DNA of 64,000 bases from Ridgeia piscesae (lineage: Eukaryota; Annelida; Polychaeta; Sabellida; Siboglinidae): contig JAODUO010000553.1 in assembly GCA_025642075.2 (NCBI GenBank), positions 80,001 through 144,000 of the forward strand, written 5' to 3'. Shown here piece by piece: positions 27,693 through 39,019 of this stretch. The notes below the pieces were generated by a model, which did not search any database, was not told the DNA's origin, and was given only the letters and a program-made list of their open reading frames with translations. Both the position numbers and the translations under genes were made by a program. Numbering within the stretch: position 1 is the first letter of the stretch; the number at the start of each line of letters is the position of its first letter.

Positions 27693-28071
27693 CACACCAC
27701 ACACACGCACACAACGCTTCCTTGGAGCATATGCACTTTTAGCAACTCACAGCATCGCACACGACACGCGTATGGCCATTGGCATTCAGCTTTAATTTAT
27801 ACACAATAGTGCAGGTGGTGACGCAGACGGGTTTACTTCAGCTTCTGGCACAGCACACACAACATGGCTGACCGCACGCCACGCGCACGCACGCCACGCG
27901 CCGCCACGCCACGCCCGCACGCCGCACACCCCTGCCACGCACCTGCACGCACGCGCAGCCGCACGCCCGCGCCGCACCGCCATGCGTGCAACGCACACGC
28001 ACCGCACCGCCCACGCCACGCACCGCCACGCACCACGCACACGCACCGCACACGCCAGCACACGCACACGC

Positions 28072-28113
<42 letters not shown>

Positions 28114-28390
28114 TATCTCACCTCTCTCTCACACACACACGCCCGCGCGCGCAAACACACACGCACACGCACGCGCACGCGCACGCGCACGCGCACGCGC
28201 ACGCGCACGCGCACGCGCACGCGCACGCGCACGCGCACGACGCGCACGCGCACGCGCACGCACACGCACACGCACACCCCACGCACACGCACACGCACAC
28301 GCACACGCACACGCACACGCACACGCACACGCACACGCACACGCACACGCACACGCACACGCACACCACACACACACACACACACGCACG

Positions 28391-28429
<39 letters not shown>

Positions 28430-28430
28430 C
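27411..28430. repeat. Alternating CA/CG (Z-DNA-prone) repeat region with embedded duplication
   Basis: Tracts of CACACA, CACGCA and CGCGCA occupy 27421-27712, 27866-28109 and 28129-28428. They are separated by a unique piece at 27717-27852 and by CTCTCTC spacers. The unique piece is repeated just after the region at 28431-28553, which shows that about 715 bp was duplicated in tandem. Much of the tract is strictly alternating purine-pyrimidine. Confidence 0.93.
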
Positions 28431-28553
28431 CTTCCTTGGAGATATGTATTTTAAACTAAGCATAAACACGGTATGGCGCATTGGCATTTTTCAGTTTAAT
28501 TTATACAAATAGTGATGGTGGTGAGAGACGGGGTTTATCTTCAGCTTCTGGCA

Positions 28554-29355
28554 AACAACAAATGGTGATTACATAGGCTAGGTTCTGTTCAACATCTACT
28601 GTTTTTTAATACCACCTCCTTGTAGTATGTTTATAAAACAATTTCTTTTAAACAACACCGACTGTCAAACTATTCAGTAGTCACCGTCGTGGAATTGTGG
28701 ACAGCTAGCACTACAACAAAACACATCGTGGCTTACATGCATCAGTAAAACCCCGTGATATGTGCTATGTTACGTATAATAGTTAATAATAAAAGATTAG
28801 CAGTTAATGTAGCAATAATAGTTATTTTATTCTTATGCATCCATCACGATCCGAACGAAAAACAAACGGACGAATAGTGTTTATAATATGAGGTATTTCT
28901 TATCACAATTAGTAGCCTATGTTTCTCGCCGTCAGTAAAGTCTGCACTGCAAGGCCCAAACTATTGCTTAACCGAGTGCGGTTAAAATAACTAACATATG
29001 TTTGTCAATATCATTAACGGTTCTTCCACCACGTCCAATATCTTGAATGTGTTATTAACAGTACTCATGGCTGCTTTAGTTTCCTACCAGTTCTGAGGTG
29101 TCCGCTTTTATGGAGGATAAACTATGGTGGCGTAGTGAGTGAAACAGCGCAGGCAGTTGAGAGAGAACGTCTGCAGTTTCGATGCGAGGGATATTGCATC
29201 TATTCTCCGTTGTTTCAGCTCACCTGGTCTGTTGGACCGTTATAACACCTGTGACTAAGTCTATGTTTCACATTGTTGTGTAAAGGAAAAATTAAATTCA
29301 GTGACATTGTGAATTCATAGCACATAAATTTAGATTTGTGGACTATTAAGGTTAT
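28554..29355. other. Unique AT-rich sequence, no gene recognised
   Basis: No open frame of interest, RNA gene or repeat element is visible between the CA-rich tract and the pentamer array. Confidence 0.4.
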
Positions 29356-29692
29356 GTATTTATTGCATTGCATTGCATTGCATTGCATTGCATTGCATTG
29401 CATTGCATTGCATTGCATTGCATTGCATTGCATTGCATTGCATTGCATTGCATTGCATTGCAGCTTTGCACTGCACTGCACTGCACTGCACTGCACTGCA
29501 CTGCACTGCACTGCACTGCACTGCACTGCACTGCACTGCACTGCACTGCACTGCACTGCACTGCACTGCACTGCACTGCACTGCACTGCACCGCACCGCA
29601 CACCACGCACCACTGCACTGCACTGCACTGCACTGCACTGCACTGCACGCACTGCACTGCACTGCACTGCATTGCACTGCACTGCACTATAT
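29356..29692. repeat. (ATTGC)n to (ACTGC)n pentanucleotide array
   Basis: About 20 copies of TTGCA (29360-29462) are followed by about 45 copies of CTGCA, with a few CCGCA copies at 29588-29600. It therefore consists of blocks differing by a single T/C position. Apparent LHCTALHCIA or QCSAVQCNAM proteins are repeat translation. Confidence 0.96.
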
Positions 29693-29879
29693 TGTATAAA
29701 TGAGTCAGCCGTAGGTATGGTTAAACATGTTAGGAAATGTGGCGTGGCTGAATGGTTCCCCCAGAACAGAAGAAGGGTTGCAGTTGGAATGAGCTGGGCT
29801 GCCACGCTGAAGTGAGAGTACGACATGCTGGAGACCCACCCGGCCAGGACATACGGCGCAAGGGCCCCTTGTCGCCCGC

Positions 29880-30300
29880 CATTCCCTGCACAGCGTTTGG
29901 CACGTCTACTGCTACTGTTGCCTCGAGACTTTTATAAGACTATTGAAAACCCACCTATTCCGGGCTGTGTATGAAGTGTAGACACCTGTCAGTTTATTTA
30001 ATTTGTATTTAAATGTTACCTGTTTATTACCTTCTACATTTTTAACATTAATTTTACATAATGTCATACTCATTATTGTATTATCAATATACCATTTATT
30101 TTAATAATGATCTTTAGCTAACTTATTTAAATAAAATAATTAATATATATTACTTTTTATAAATATTTTATATATTTTATTTACCTTAACAAACTTAATA
30201 TTATAATTCTCATGTATACATACTCTGTACAGCGCGTCCGAATGGATATATCTAGATTTATGGCGCTTTATAAATGTTCTTCTTATTAATATTACTCCAT
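29880..30300 (+). mobile_element. 3' end of a CR1/L2-like LINE (truncated)
   Basis: From 29922 the frame reads LETFIRLLKTHLFRAVYEV and stops at 29981. This resembles the FKxxLKTHLF ending common to the reverse transcriptase polyprotein of CR1/L2-type LINEs. An AT-rich 3' segment follows. It ends near 30290 with TGTACAGCGCGTCCG and GGCGCTTTATAAATGTTC, which resembles the GCGCTATATAAAT tails of such elements. Upstream protein similarity fades quickly, so only the 3' stub is supported. Confidence 0.45.
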
Positions 30301-30677
30301 AGCCTTGGCGCTGGCCTTTTGAAGGTTAAAAACCATTAGAGCTGCTTCATTGAAATTGAGCGTAGGAATATTACGATTGTTACCGCTGGAAATCAATGTT
30401 GTATCGTCAGGGCCATAACGATAAATACCTGTAAATGTATACATTGTCATCGGTAACACCGGAAACCACGTTTAAGCTATTGTACAATTACGACCAAAAT
30501 CATCCAATTCAGTTAGTATCAAGAAAGACGGCACGTTTAATGCAACAGTATTCATAAGAAATTTAATCTGACGCCGGTATTATGACGTAATTAATGTTAT
30601 TGTCCTTCGCAGCAACGGCGTTTTTCTCTGCTTTGGTCTAGATGCGAAGAACGTCATAGTTATATGCGATTCAAATA
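30301..30677. other. Upstream region of the 30781 gene
   Basis: No coding sequence is visible. An ATGACGTAATTA half-CRE-like motif lies near 30582, and a perfect CRE follows at 30678. No TATA box is convincing. Confidence 0.4.
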
Positions 30678-30685
30678 TGACGTCA
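30678..30685. promoter_or_regulatory. Perfect cAMP response element (TGACGTCA)
   Basis: The palindromic octamer TGACGTCA lies about 96 bp upstream of the ATG at 30781, a typical promoter position for CREB/ATF sites. Two more perfect copies lie at 30960-30967 (inside the coding region) and at 31945-31952 (downstream). Function is inferred from motif and position only. Confidence 0.5.
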
Positions 30686-30780
30686 TCGTACTGACCCGGA
30701 AACGGAGCACAAAAACTTAGCAACAAGGCATACATGCGGAACACGATATCGAAGCACTAGAGGAAAAGTCGGCGGCCATA

Positions 30781-31689
30781 ATGTCGGAGCAGGAACGTGG
30801 ACGGGGAAAGGAATACGTGAAAACGATGAGTAAGTGCGACTCAGTCGGTAAACTGGGCGATGTTAGGAGTGGGAACGGAGCCGTCCGCTTCACGGATCGC
30901 GCCATCAGTCGGCTACATCCACACAGCGTAATCTCCGCGCCACCGCCGTCGGAGGCCGATGACGTCACGATGGTCAGCCCCGACCCGCCGTCCACTGTGT
31001 TCAGCTCGCGCCCCGGGAACCTCGCGAGTCCGGAGTCGAGCTATCAGCGCGCCTTCAGCGGCATGTCGCTGCTACCGCGCGGCTGGAATCCAAGTATTCC
31101 ACCCGACGGTCTGTCGTACCAGGAACGCAGCAGTCAGATCCTGGAAACGCTGCGGGAAGAAGGGATCATATCCCGGGCAGCCAATCGGCGTCTCAACGCT
31201 TCCGTCCTCGGTCCTCGGCGGATGTCCAGCGGTTCTCCGGCCAGCAAGACGACGCCGTCGAAAACGTCGCCGAACCTGTCGAAAACACAGGACGACGACG
31301 TCCACATCCCGTCGAGAATCCGCGAGAGTCTCTCGCTGAACAACGTGCAGGAGCGCAAGATGGCCGCCTACCAGGACGACCTGATCCGCGGCGTGACGGA
31401 GCGCGTGCGAGCGAGCGAGCTCCGTCGGCAGCGGATCCTCACGAAGATGGCCGACAGTCGGCAGGCGATATTCGAGAAGAACGCGATGCGCGTGAAGGCG
31501 GTGGAGAAGAACCGGCTGAAGATACGCGAGCGGAAGTTGCAGAAGCTGAAGCGGGACGAAATCCGCCGGAAGCGGATACTGCTACGGCGCAGGTGCAGTG
31601 TGCAGACGGGGTCGGCGGAGACGACGTCGACGTCACCGCTCGATGCCATCGTCGGCGCGGGTGGATCCATCGGCAACCACAGCAGATAG
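30781..31689 (+). CDS. Uncharacterised basic coiled-coil protein, apparently single-exon
   Basis: A 302-residue open frame starts at the first ATG after an in-frame stop at 30718, in a good start context (A at -3). Third-position GC is far above the AT-rich surroundings, and the frame is not repetitive, so I regard it as a real gene. The N-terminal 60 residues include RFTDRAISRLHPHSVISAPP. The middle (about 80-185) is Ser/Pro/Thr-rich and probably disordered. The C-terminal third (about 190-280) is strongly basic and helical (ERKMAAYQDDLIRGVTERVR, later KNRLKIRERKLQKLKRDEI), likely a coiled coil or nucleic-acid/microtubule-binding helix. There is no signal peptide or membrane segment. I do not recognise the family and assign no function. 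Lack of introns is unusual beside the multi-exon gene in this window and may indicate a retrocopy or a naturally intronless gene. Splicing to further exons is not excluded. Confidence 0.7.
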   Translation: MSEQERGRGKEYVKTMSKCDSVGKLGDVRSGNGAVRFTDRAISRLHPHSVISAPPPSEADDVTMVSPDPPSTVFSSRPGNLASPESSYQRAFSGMSLLPRGWNPSIPPDGLSYQERSSQILETLREEGIISRAANRRLNASVLGPRRMSSGSPASKTTPSKTSPNLSKTQDDDVHIPSRIRESLSLNNVQERKMAAYQDDLIRGVTERVRASELRRQRILTKMADSRQAIFEKNAMRVKAVEKNRLKIRERKLQKLKRDEIRRKRILLRRRCSVQTGSAETTSTSPLDAIVGAGGSIGNHSR

Positions 31690-32160
31690 GTGCAGTCCGC
31701 GCCGTCTAAATAATATGTGTGCCTCTCCCCACTACATCCATCGTCGACGATTTGGCGCACCAACGCGACAACGTTGAACAGCTTCTCGCGTGTGTCGCAT
31801 CCTCTAGGACAAGACTGGCTCAGCCTGGCAACATTAGCTCTGCAGGCACCACTTTTTACTGTATGTAACGTGCGCCCTTTGATTGTCGCACGGACCGACG
31901 TTTTATTTGAGCCGACGCTTTTTATCTACTATGTACACTGTATGTGACGTCACGCAGCTATTCCGCTAAGTTCTCCGTTAGTTGTTACAAGATTATTTTC
32001 AAATACATCCGTACGTTTAAATGACACACGACGTCGACATGTTGATTTTCGCGTTAGCGGTATACGCCTTAGGGCCTCATCCTGCGTCCAGAAACCATTG
32101 AGCATCATCAGTGCATGTTTACGCTAACTCTGAGGTGTCGTTACCAACATTCACAACCTA
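31690..32160. other. 3' flank of the 30781 gene
   Basis: Probable 3' UTR and spacer. No clear AATAAA signal is seen, though TTTAAA- and TTCAAATAC-like AT-rich runs occur at 31995-32020. It contains the third perfect TGACGTCA at 31945-31952. Confidence 0.35.
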
Positions 32161-33043
<883 letters not shown>

Positions 33044-33222
33044 GAATTTAATTTTATATGGTGAGAAAATATTGTTGACTATAGTTCAATGCATTTCTAA
33101 AATATCACAACACCAGCTAAACTTATGAAATGGAATCCATGTGTGAGCACACAACACTGAACCGACATTACACTAAACTGTGCAAGTAGTGCGTCGGCAA
33201 GTGTCAAGGAAGCATATGTTTT

Positions 33223-35163
33223 GGGTATAATCTTGGCAACATGTTTTACAATCATCTATATAGCATATAGAAGTTAAAAACCCTTGTTGCCATTTTTTCT
33301 ATATGCTCCCATAGTGATTTATCGGCCATTAAAAAAAATTCGCCATATTTTATTTCGTCTTACGTTAATAACTGTTTCATCTAGAGAAATAATTATGGTG
33401 TGTGGATATATGTTCTATGGGACAAGGATTTCAAATAAACAATTTTTTGAATTTTCCGGCTTTCGCGTCCGCCATTTTAAAGATGGCTGTCGTTAATACA
33501 AATGTCACAATATCTCAAAACCTACATCACATTGAGCAGTAAAGTTGATGAAATTGGATAGTCTTGTGGATAGCGATATACACCAATGTACATTTTACCT
33601 TCACTAACATTAAAATATCCGCCATTTTTTAAGATGACCTCCGGATCAGTCATTTACCCATAATATCTTAAGAACTACGTAATCTAGAGCCAAACAATGG
33701 AAGCCAATGTGTAAGGTTTTTAGATATGACTATTTAAATTGTATTACTTTTAACCTTTATTGACTTTCAAATATCCGCCATTTTGTAAAATCCGCTAGTT
33801 TAGAAGATGGCGCCCGACAAAATCTAAAAAATTATTATATCCGTAGCTTAAGAACTTCATGATTTAGAGACCAAAAGTTGATGTCAAAATACAACATTTT
33901 TAGAAGTAATTATGTGTTGTATTACTTTTGGCTTATCCGTCATTCTAATAGATGGCCCCATCAAACAGTATTATTTCTATATCTTAAGACGGCCTGTTAT
34001 CCCTGTCTTATGATCTACGTATCGTCGAACCTTGAAGCTGATGTGGAAATATAGATGTTTGGAGGCAACGATATAAAGATGGCTCTTAGATGTTCTGTAA
34101 AATGGACAGTGTTGGCCAATTCAAACATTGGTTTATTGATTTCAAAACTATGCTATAGCATATTGAAAACTCCCAATATTTTCATCCACCCCGACCCCAC
34201 CCCATCCACCATCCACTGCGATTGCACTGCATTGTGAAGCGCATGTTGGCTTTTATGCATGAAAACTGTCTTCCACGAATTTTCACCTGTCTTCTGGAAA
34301 CTTTCATACTGTTTGATGGGGCAAAATGGGGCTATCGTTTAGAATGACGGATAAGTCAAAAGTAATACAACACATATTACTTCTAAAAAGTTTATATTTT
34401 GACATAAACTTTTTGTCTCTAAGCCACGTGGATATTACGCTATGGATATAATACTTTTAGAGATTTTGTCGGGCGCCATCTTAAAAAATGGTGGATATTA
34501 CAATTTGTAATATCCACCATTTTTTAAGATGGCGCCCGACAAAATCTCTAAAAGTATTATATCCATAGCGTAATATCCACGTGGCTTAGAGACAAACAGT
34601 TTATGTCAAAATATTTTGGCGGATATTTTAAAGTCACTAAAGGTTAACAGTAATACAATCTAAATAATAATATCTAAAAACCTTACATCTTGACATCAGT
34701 GTTATGGCTCTAGATTACGTAGTTCTTAAGATATGAGTAAATGGCTGATCCGGAGGTCATTTAAAAAACTGGCGGATATGTGAATGTTAATGAAGGTAAA
34801 ATGTACATTGGTGTATATCGCTATCCACAAAGCTATCCAACGTCATCAACATTACTGCTGAATGTGACGTAGTTTTTGAGATATTATAACATTTGTATTG
34901 ACTACTGCCATCTCTAAAACTGGCGGACGCGAAAGCCGAAAAATTCCAAAAATGGTTTATTTGAAATCCATGTCCCACAGAACATATATCCACACACCAC
35001 AATTATTTCTCTAGGTGAAACAGTTATTAACGTACGGCGAAATAAAATTTGGCGGCCATTTTTAAAATGTCCGCTAAATCACTATAGGACCAAATGAAAA
35101 AAGGCAACAAGGGTTTTTCAGTTCTATATTTTAAAACGTGTTGCCAAGATTATACCCGAAACA
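33223..35163. mobile_element. Large nested foldback (long inverted repeat) element
   Basis: The termini are inverted copies of GGGTATAATCTTGGCAACA (left near 33226, right reverse-complemented near 35145). Outer arms of about 550 bp (33223-33775 and 34615-35163) pair imperfectly. Inside them, a segment at 33780-33970 is repeated inverted at about 34310-34500 and again in direct orientation at 34505-34614. The last two form a near-perfect palindrome. The loop is 33971-34309. There is no coding capacity, which fits a non-autonomous foldback DNA transposon (MITE/FB-like) or an accidental inverted duplication. I could not identify a clear target-site duplication. Confidence 0.82.
34394..34614. repeat. 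221-bp near-perfect palindrome
   Basis: Centred on 34504. Base i pairs with base 69008-i across 110 positions per arm, with a single mismatch noted (CTTTTTG versus CTGTTTG). It contains AAGATGGCGCCCGACAAAAT on one arm and its complement on the other, and there is essentially no loop. It would extrude as a cruciform or transcribe into a perfect hairpin. Confidence 0.93.
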
Positions 35164-37289
35164 TGACAAGATTGAATTATTTGACATTTACCGACGGACT
35201 AAAGTGAAAAAAATGGCTTAGAGAAACATTTGACAGTGTTCTTGCATTAAAACACAGTATTGTAACTGAAATCAGTCACAATTGTATTTTATGTTGTTAG
35301 AAAACAAATATACATGATCTGACAGGAATATATAATTATTTGTACACGATCTGAAAAAGCATACACAAACTCAATAAATTTATGCATAATCCTACGTTTT
35401 ACTTTAAAAAAAAAAATATGTGAGTTCAAGGTATATTCGATATTTTCGTTGTGTCATAGTGTGTTTAATAGTTTGTTTGCAGGTACTTTCTCACGTGTTG
35501 TGTACACGTATGAAAGTGTGTAATGTACGAGATTATACTGACTGGGTAGTAATATTTGTATTAACTGTTTTTTAGTTATTTGGAAAACATTATATTTAAC
35601 ATTAATGAAAATCGCAAAGAAAAGATTATAACTACAGGTAATACAACGTAACATAAGCATATGTAAATATAAGCAAACTCAGTTTAACAGGTATCTTAAC
35701 ATTGAATGATCACAGTTATTTATACATACATTGAATGTATTATTATTAATATATTTCAGTTGCATTTATTTACTTATTGACGATTGTAGTTTATTTATAT
35801 AGTAGAAATTATTGTATTTTAGCAATTTACTATGAATAAAATATTTGTGATTCCATGCGTGCTATTAACCCTTTTACAATTATAACAGAACAGTTATTTG
35901 GATAAGCGCGATATATGAAATATATAATAATAATTATTATTATAGAATGAATAAACATTAATCATGAAATATGTTAATAGATATTAAAATAAATATATAT
36001 TTAAAGACACCTTATAAGTCCAAGATATAATTAAGTGTGTTGCCTTGCAGTTACACACAATGCAACGTATACTAAGGACATCCCACATTTGAAATATAAG
36101 AGATAATAGTTTTTTTCTTTCAATAATATATGTTTCCGCACGTACAACAAATTAACTAAAGCTTATCGTGAAACGGAGTTGTTGTGTACGAATAAAACAA
36201 AATAAAATATGTTTTTAAACAATAAAAGCTATTAAAACATTTGAGTAGTGATACACAATACAATCCTTGAAATTAGTTAATGGTTATAAAATACCTTTAA
36301 AATAACAGACTTTGACAGATAAAAGACCGAGAGGGAATCAGGAAGTGGGAGACACTGGGTACATACCGCCTATAGTACAAGCTAATGTAACAACTAAGGC
36401 TCGGACACCACATCGGTTGCTCCTTACAACGTTCCATGGCAAAGAACGTCACGATCTTCTTCCTTCACAACTGATCGACTTCCGCCGGAAGTGTTCCTAT
36501 GGGAGGGTTTTACCTGCCCCAAAGCCCGGTGCGCCAGACAGGATGTGACCCTCCATAGTGCGAGCGTCACTGGTAGACCCTTCCACCACGAGGCGGTCGA
36601 AACACTCAGTTGCAATAAAGGTAGCCATTTTATTTGCTTGTATACAATGGATATATCTTTATCCAATGACGTTATTTATGTTGTAGCTTTACATAAAAAT
36701 TTCTGTTATATGTTATGCTATATCATATGATACATCAAACATGTTAACATGCATAACTATAATCATTAATGTTGACTTCGGCAGATTCATCGTTAGTTAT
36801 ATTCTATAGCGGAAGTTTTCTCCTTCATTAAATTAAATAAGGCTTTATTTTTTACATGCAGATACATAATACAGTACATCCTACAGTGAATAACATAACT
36901 CATATTGATAACTTTTGTCTTCCGTATGCGTGGTGGTTTGACTATGCAAGGTAGCAATATAAAATGTCGACAGTATACCACATGGCAATATATGAAATAT
37001 ACTACCAACATTTGCCGTTCTAAATACCACAACAACATTACTCATTTAGTCTACCTTCAGCAATTGTCTGTAGCAGTCGTCGCTCTCTTTTTTGGCGTCT
37101 AGTTGTATATCCGAATGTCTGATGACTTCCAAACTGCAACATGTGCAGCTCACTCGAGACCAACTGTCAAACCACGTAGAGCATCCACTGTGTATCGTTT
37201 GCTGAACATCACACGATACGCTGCACCTAACCCCATACGAACCATCCATAAACACATGAAGTTGGTCTTGTATTGAAAACCAGGAGAAC
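35164..37289. other. AT-rich sequence, no gene recognised
   Basis: Very AT-rich DNA (35200-36310), then more mixed sequence. Short open frames near 36312-36730 and 36905-37294 show no recognisable domain. The final part before 37290 may be diverged LINE sequence continuous with the next feature, but I cannot show it. Confidence 0.4.
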
Positions 37290-37530
37290 TGCATTTCGAC
37301 TACTGATGGCCTGACAATAGTATGATGAGGAAGAAAATCTTCAAGAACAGCTGATAGAGTGGACAGATATTTTCAACTGACATAGACTGAGAGTACGTTT
37401 GGAGAAGACGGAGGTAATGTGGGTGGGACATAGAAGGAAAGAGCTGCAAATACACCTGGATGGGAAGAAGCTTAAGCAAAGAAACAGTTTTGTCTACCTG
37501 GGGGGAGCGATATATGGGGTTGGCTACTGC
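37290..37530 (+). pseudogene. Non-LTR retrotransposon reverse transcriptase fragment
   Basis: From 37321 the plus frame reads YDEEENLQEQLIEWTDIFN, a stop, then LEKTEVMWVGHRRKELQIHL and LKQRNSFVYLGGAIYG. The KTEVM...G..RKEL.I.L.G..LK....F.YLGG string is the well-known region following the YADD motif in RTE/CR1-type reverse transcriptases. The YADD position itself is ruined (LLMA, then stops). It is truncated and inactive, and the neighbouring SINE at 37596 sits a short distance downstream. Confidence 0.78.
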
Positions 37531-37595
37531 CAATCTCAAAAAGGAAAAACCTTTGGGGTATGGCTAGGACGTTGGCGAGGGTGTTCAGTTAAAAA

Positions 37596-37900
37596 AGGTA
37601 CACGTAAGTTCTTATATAACACAATATCCAATCCTAAGGTTTGCTGAAAGCGCTTTACACTTTACTTCCATGGCAGACCTGTTCAATCAGACACCATCTG
37701 AACTTCTCTGGGAAGCATCCAGCCACATGCTGCAATTAATGCGCGAAGACTGCTCGTACATATCCACCGCTTGTCTATTGCCAGGTACTCATTTATACAG
37801 CTGAGTGAATTGGAGCAATGTAGAGTGAAAAAACTTGCCCAATGTTTTAACACTGCAACACAGGATTTGAACCAGGGTCCTCTCAGTTGAACCTGGAGGT
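37596..37900 (-). mobile_element. tRNA-derived SINE, family B, copy 2 (reverse orientation)
   Basis: On the minus strand it carries a good B box (GGTTCAAATCC), the body blocks GGGCAAGTTTTTTCACTC and TATAAATGAGTACCTGGC, GCGCATTAATTGCAGCATG, and the tail GGATATTGTGTTATATAAG. Block order and sequence match 12857-13193. Its better-preserved B box suggests it is a younger or slower-decayed copy. Confidence 0.85.
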
Positions 37901-37989
37901 CTGAAATGGACTAGTGATTTCCGAATAAAATTACGGCGTGTATATAAGTACGACAGACGCCGATAGAAAGACTTCTGGGAAAGTTATTT

Positions 37990-38365
37990 CTAATTTCGAA
38001 AAATGTGTGAACTTATAGAGCAGGAGTGAATTATCATTTAGGGTGAAGTATACTCTGCAATCTGCGCTGTACAGCTCCATGTGGTACATAGGGAGTCTTA
38101 CCTCAGTACCAAACAAGGTGGACATTAAAACAAATTGGCATTTCCATTTCTTTCGAACAGCAAGCACGAAGCTTTGAAAGGATAATTACTATTAAACACA
38201 TTTGTCGACGGAGGTATTAATATTGTAGATATTAGAAGTAAAATAGAACCTCTATTTGTCAAACAAGTTCTTCAATAAATTAAAGAGCATAGAGCCAATT
38301 GGACCTTTCTAGCAGTGTATTGGCTGGGAGTATGTAGTTCTGCTCCGCCTTTACCCACCTTAAAT
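37990..38365 (+). pseudogene. L1/Tx1-like LINE reverse transcriptase C-terminal fragment
   Basis: A conceptual plus-strand translation with a frameshift reads SRSELSFRVKYTLQSALYSS, MWYIGSLTSVPNKVDIK, then DGGINIVDIRSKIEPLFVKQ, a stop, and ANWTFLAVYWLG. This order (LS..GK....S..W Y..S, GG..I.DI..K...L, then W..LA.YWLG) is that of the region after the polymerase core in L1/Tx1-clade LINEs. Stops and at least one frameshift make it inactive. It is a different clade from the fragments at 37290 and 40611. Confidence 0.62.
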
Positions 38366-38931
38366 GTCATGGTGCTGGTTCACGTCCGGGTAATCTAGTC
38401 GGAGTGACAAGCCGTCAATTGATGCCTTCTCGACGACTTTCGATGTAATTCGTATTATTAGCGATATCAGTTCTTTCAAATTAAACCATTACTTAGAACT
38501 GTATCAGTTTAGAACATGTCAAATGCGCTTCGTTCGAGTTTGACTTGCTCGGTTGAATGGGCTCGGCGTAGCATAATCGGCACATACATCACAAGTCTCT
38601 GCCACGCCTCGCGACCGTCGCCCGGTAAAACAAATTACGCAACATATACTGGAGCGCCAGCGACCGATGTCGCTTCCAGCAACTCGTCTCTTGTTTCGGC
38701 CGCATCTATTCACACCTCCAAGTGCTGACCCAGGGAATTATCATCGGGCAACCGGAACGTGTTTACAAATACGCCGAACGCTGATAGAATCGTGTGTATT
38801 ATTATATGAATACACAGCACGATGTGTACGTGTATATTGAACTTTTCAAATACTGTATATACTCTGCAACTTGACGCATATACAGTAGTCCACTTCTTAT
38901 ATGGCCCCTCGCCATCGGAAGTTCACATACT

Positions 38932-38934
<3 letters not shown>
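38366..38934. other. Unique sequence, no gene recognised
   Basis: The open frame at 38516-38728 has no recognisable domain. Nothing else is supported. Confidence 0.35.

Positions 38935-39019
<85 letters not shown>

Noticed and set aside
29743..29830. tRNA-like A box (TGGCTGAATGG)
   Set aside because: No B box at the required distance and no cloverleaf. Chance match, or LINE sequence.
31072..31763. Minus-strand and alternate-frame open frames over the 30781 gene
   Set aside because: Shadows of a GC-rich coding region. Arg/Ser-rich composition and no independent support.
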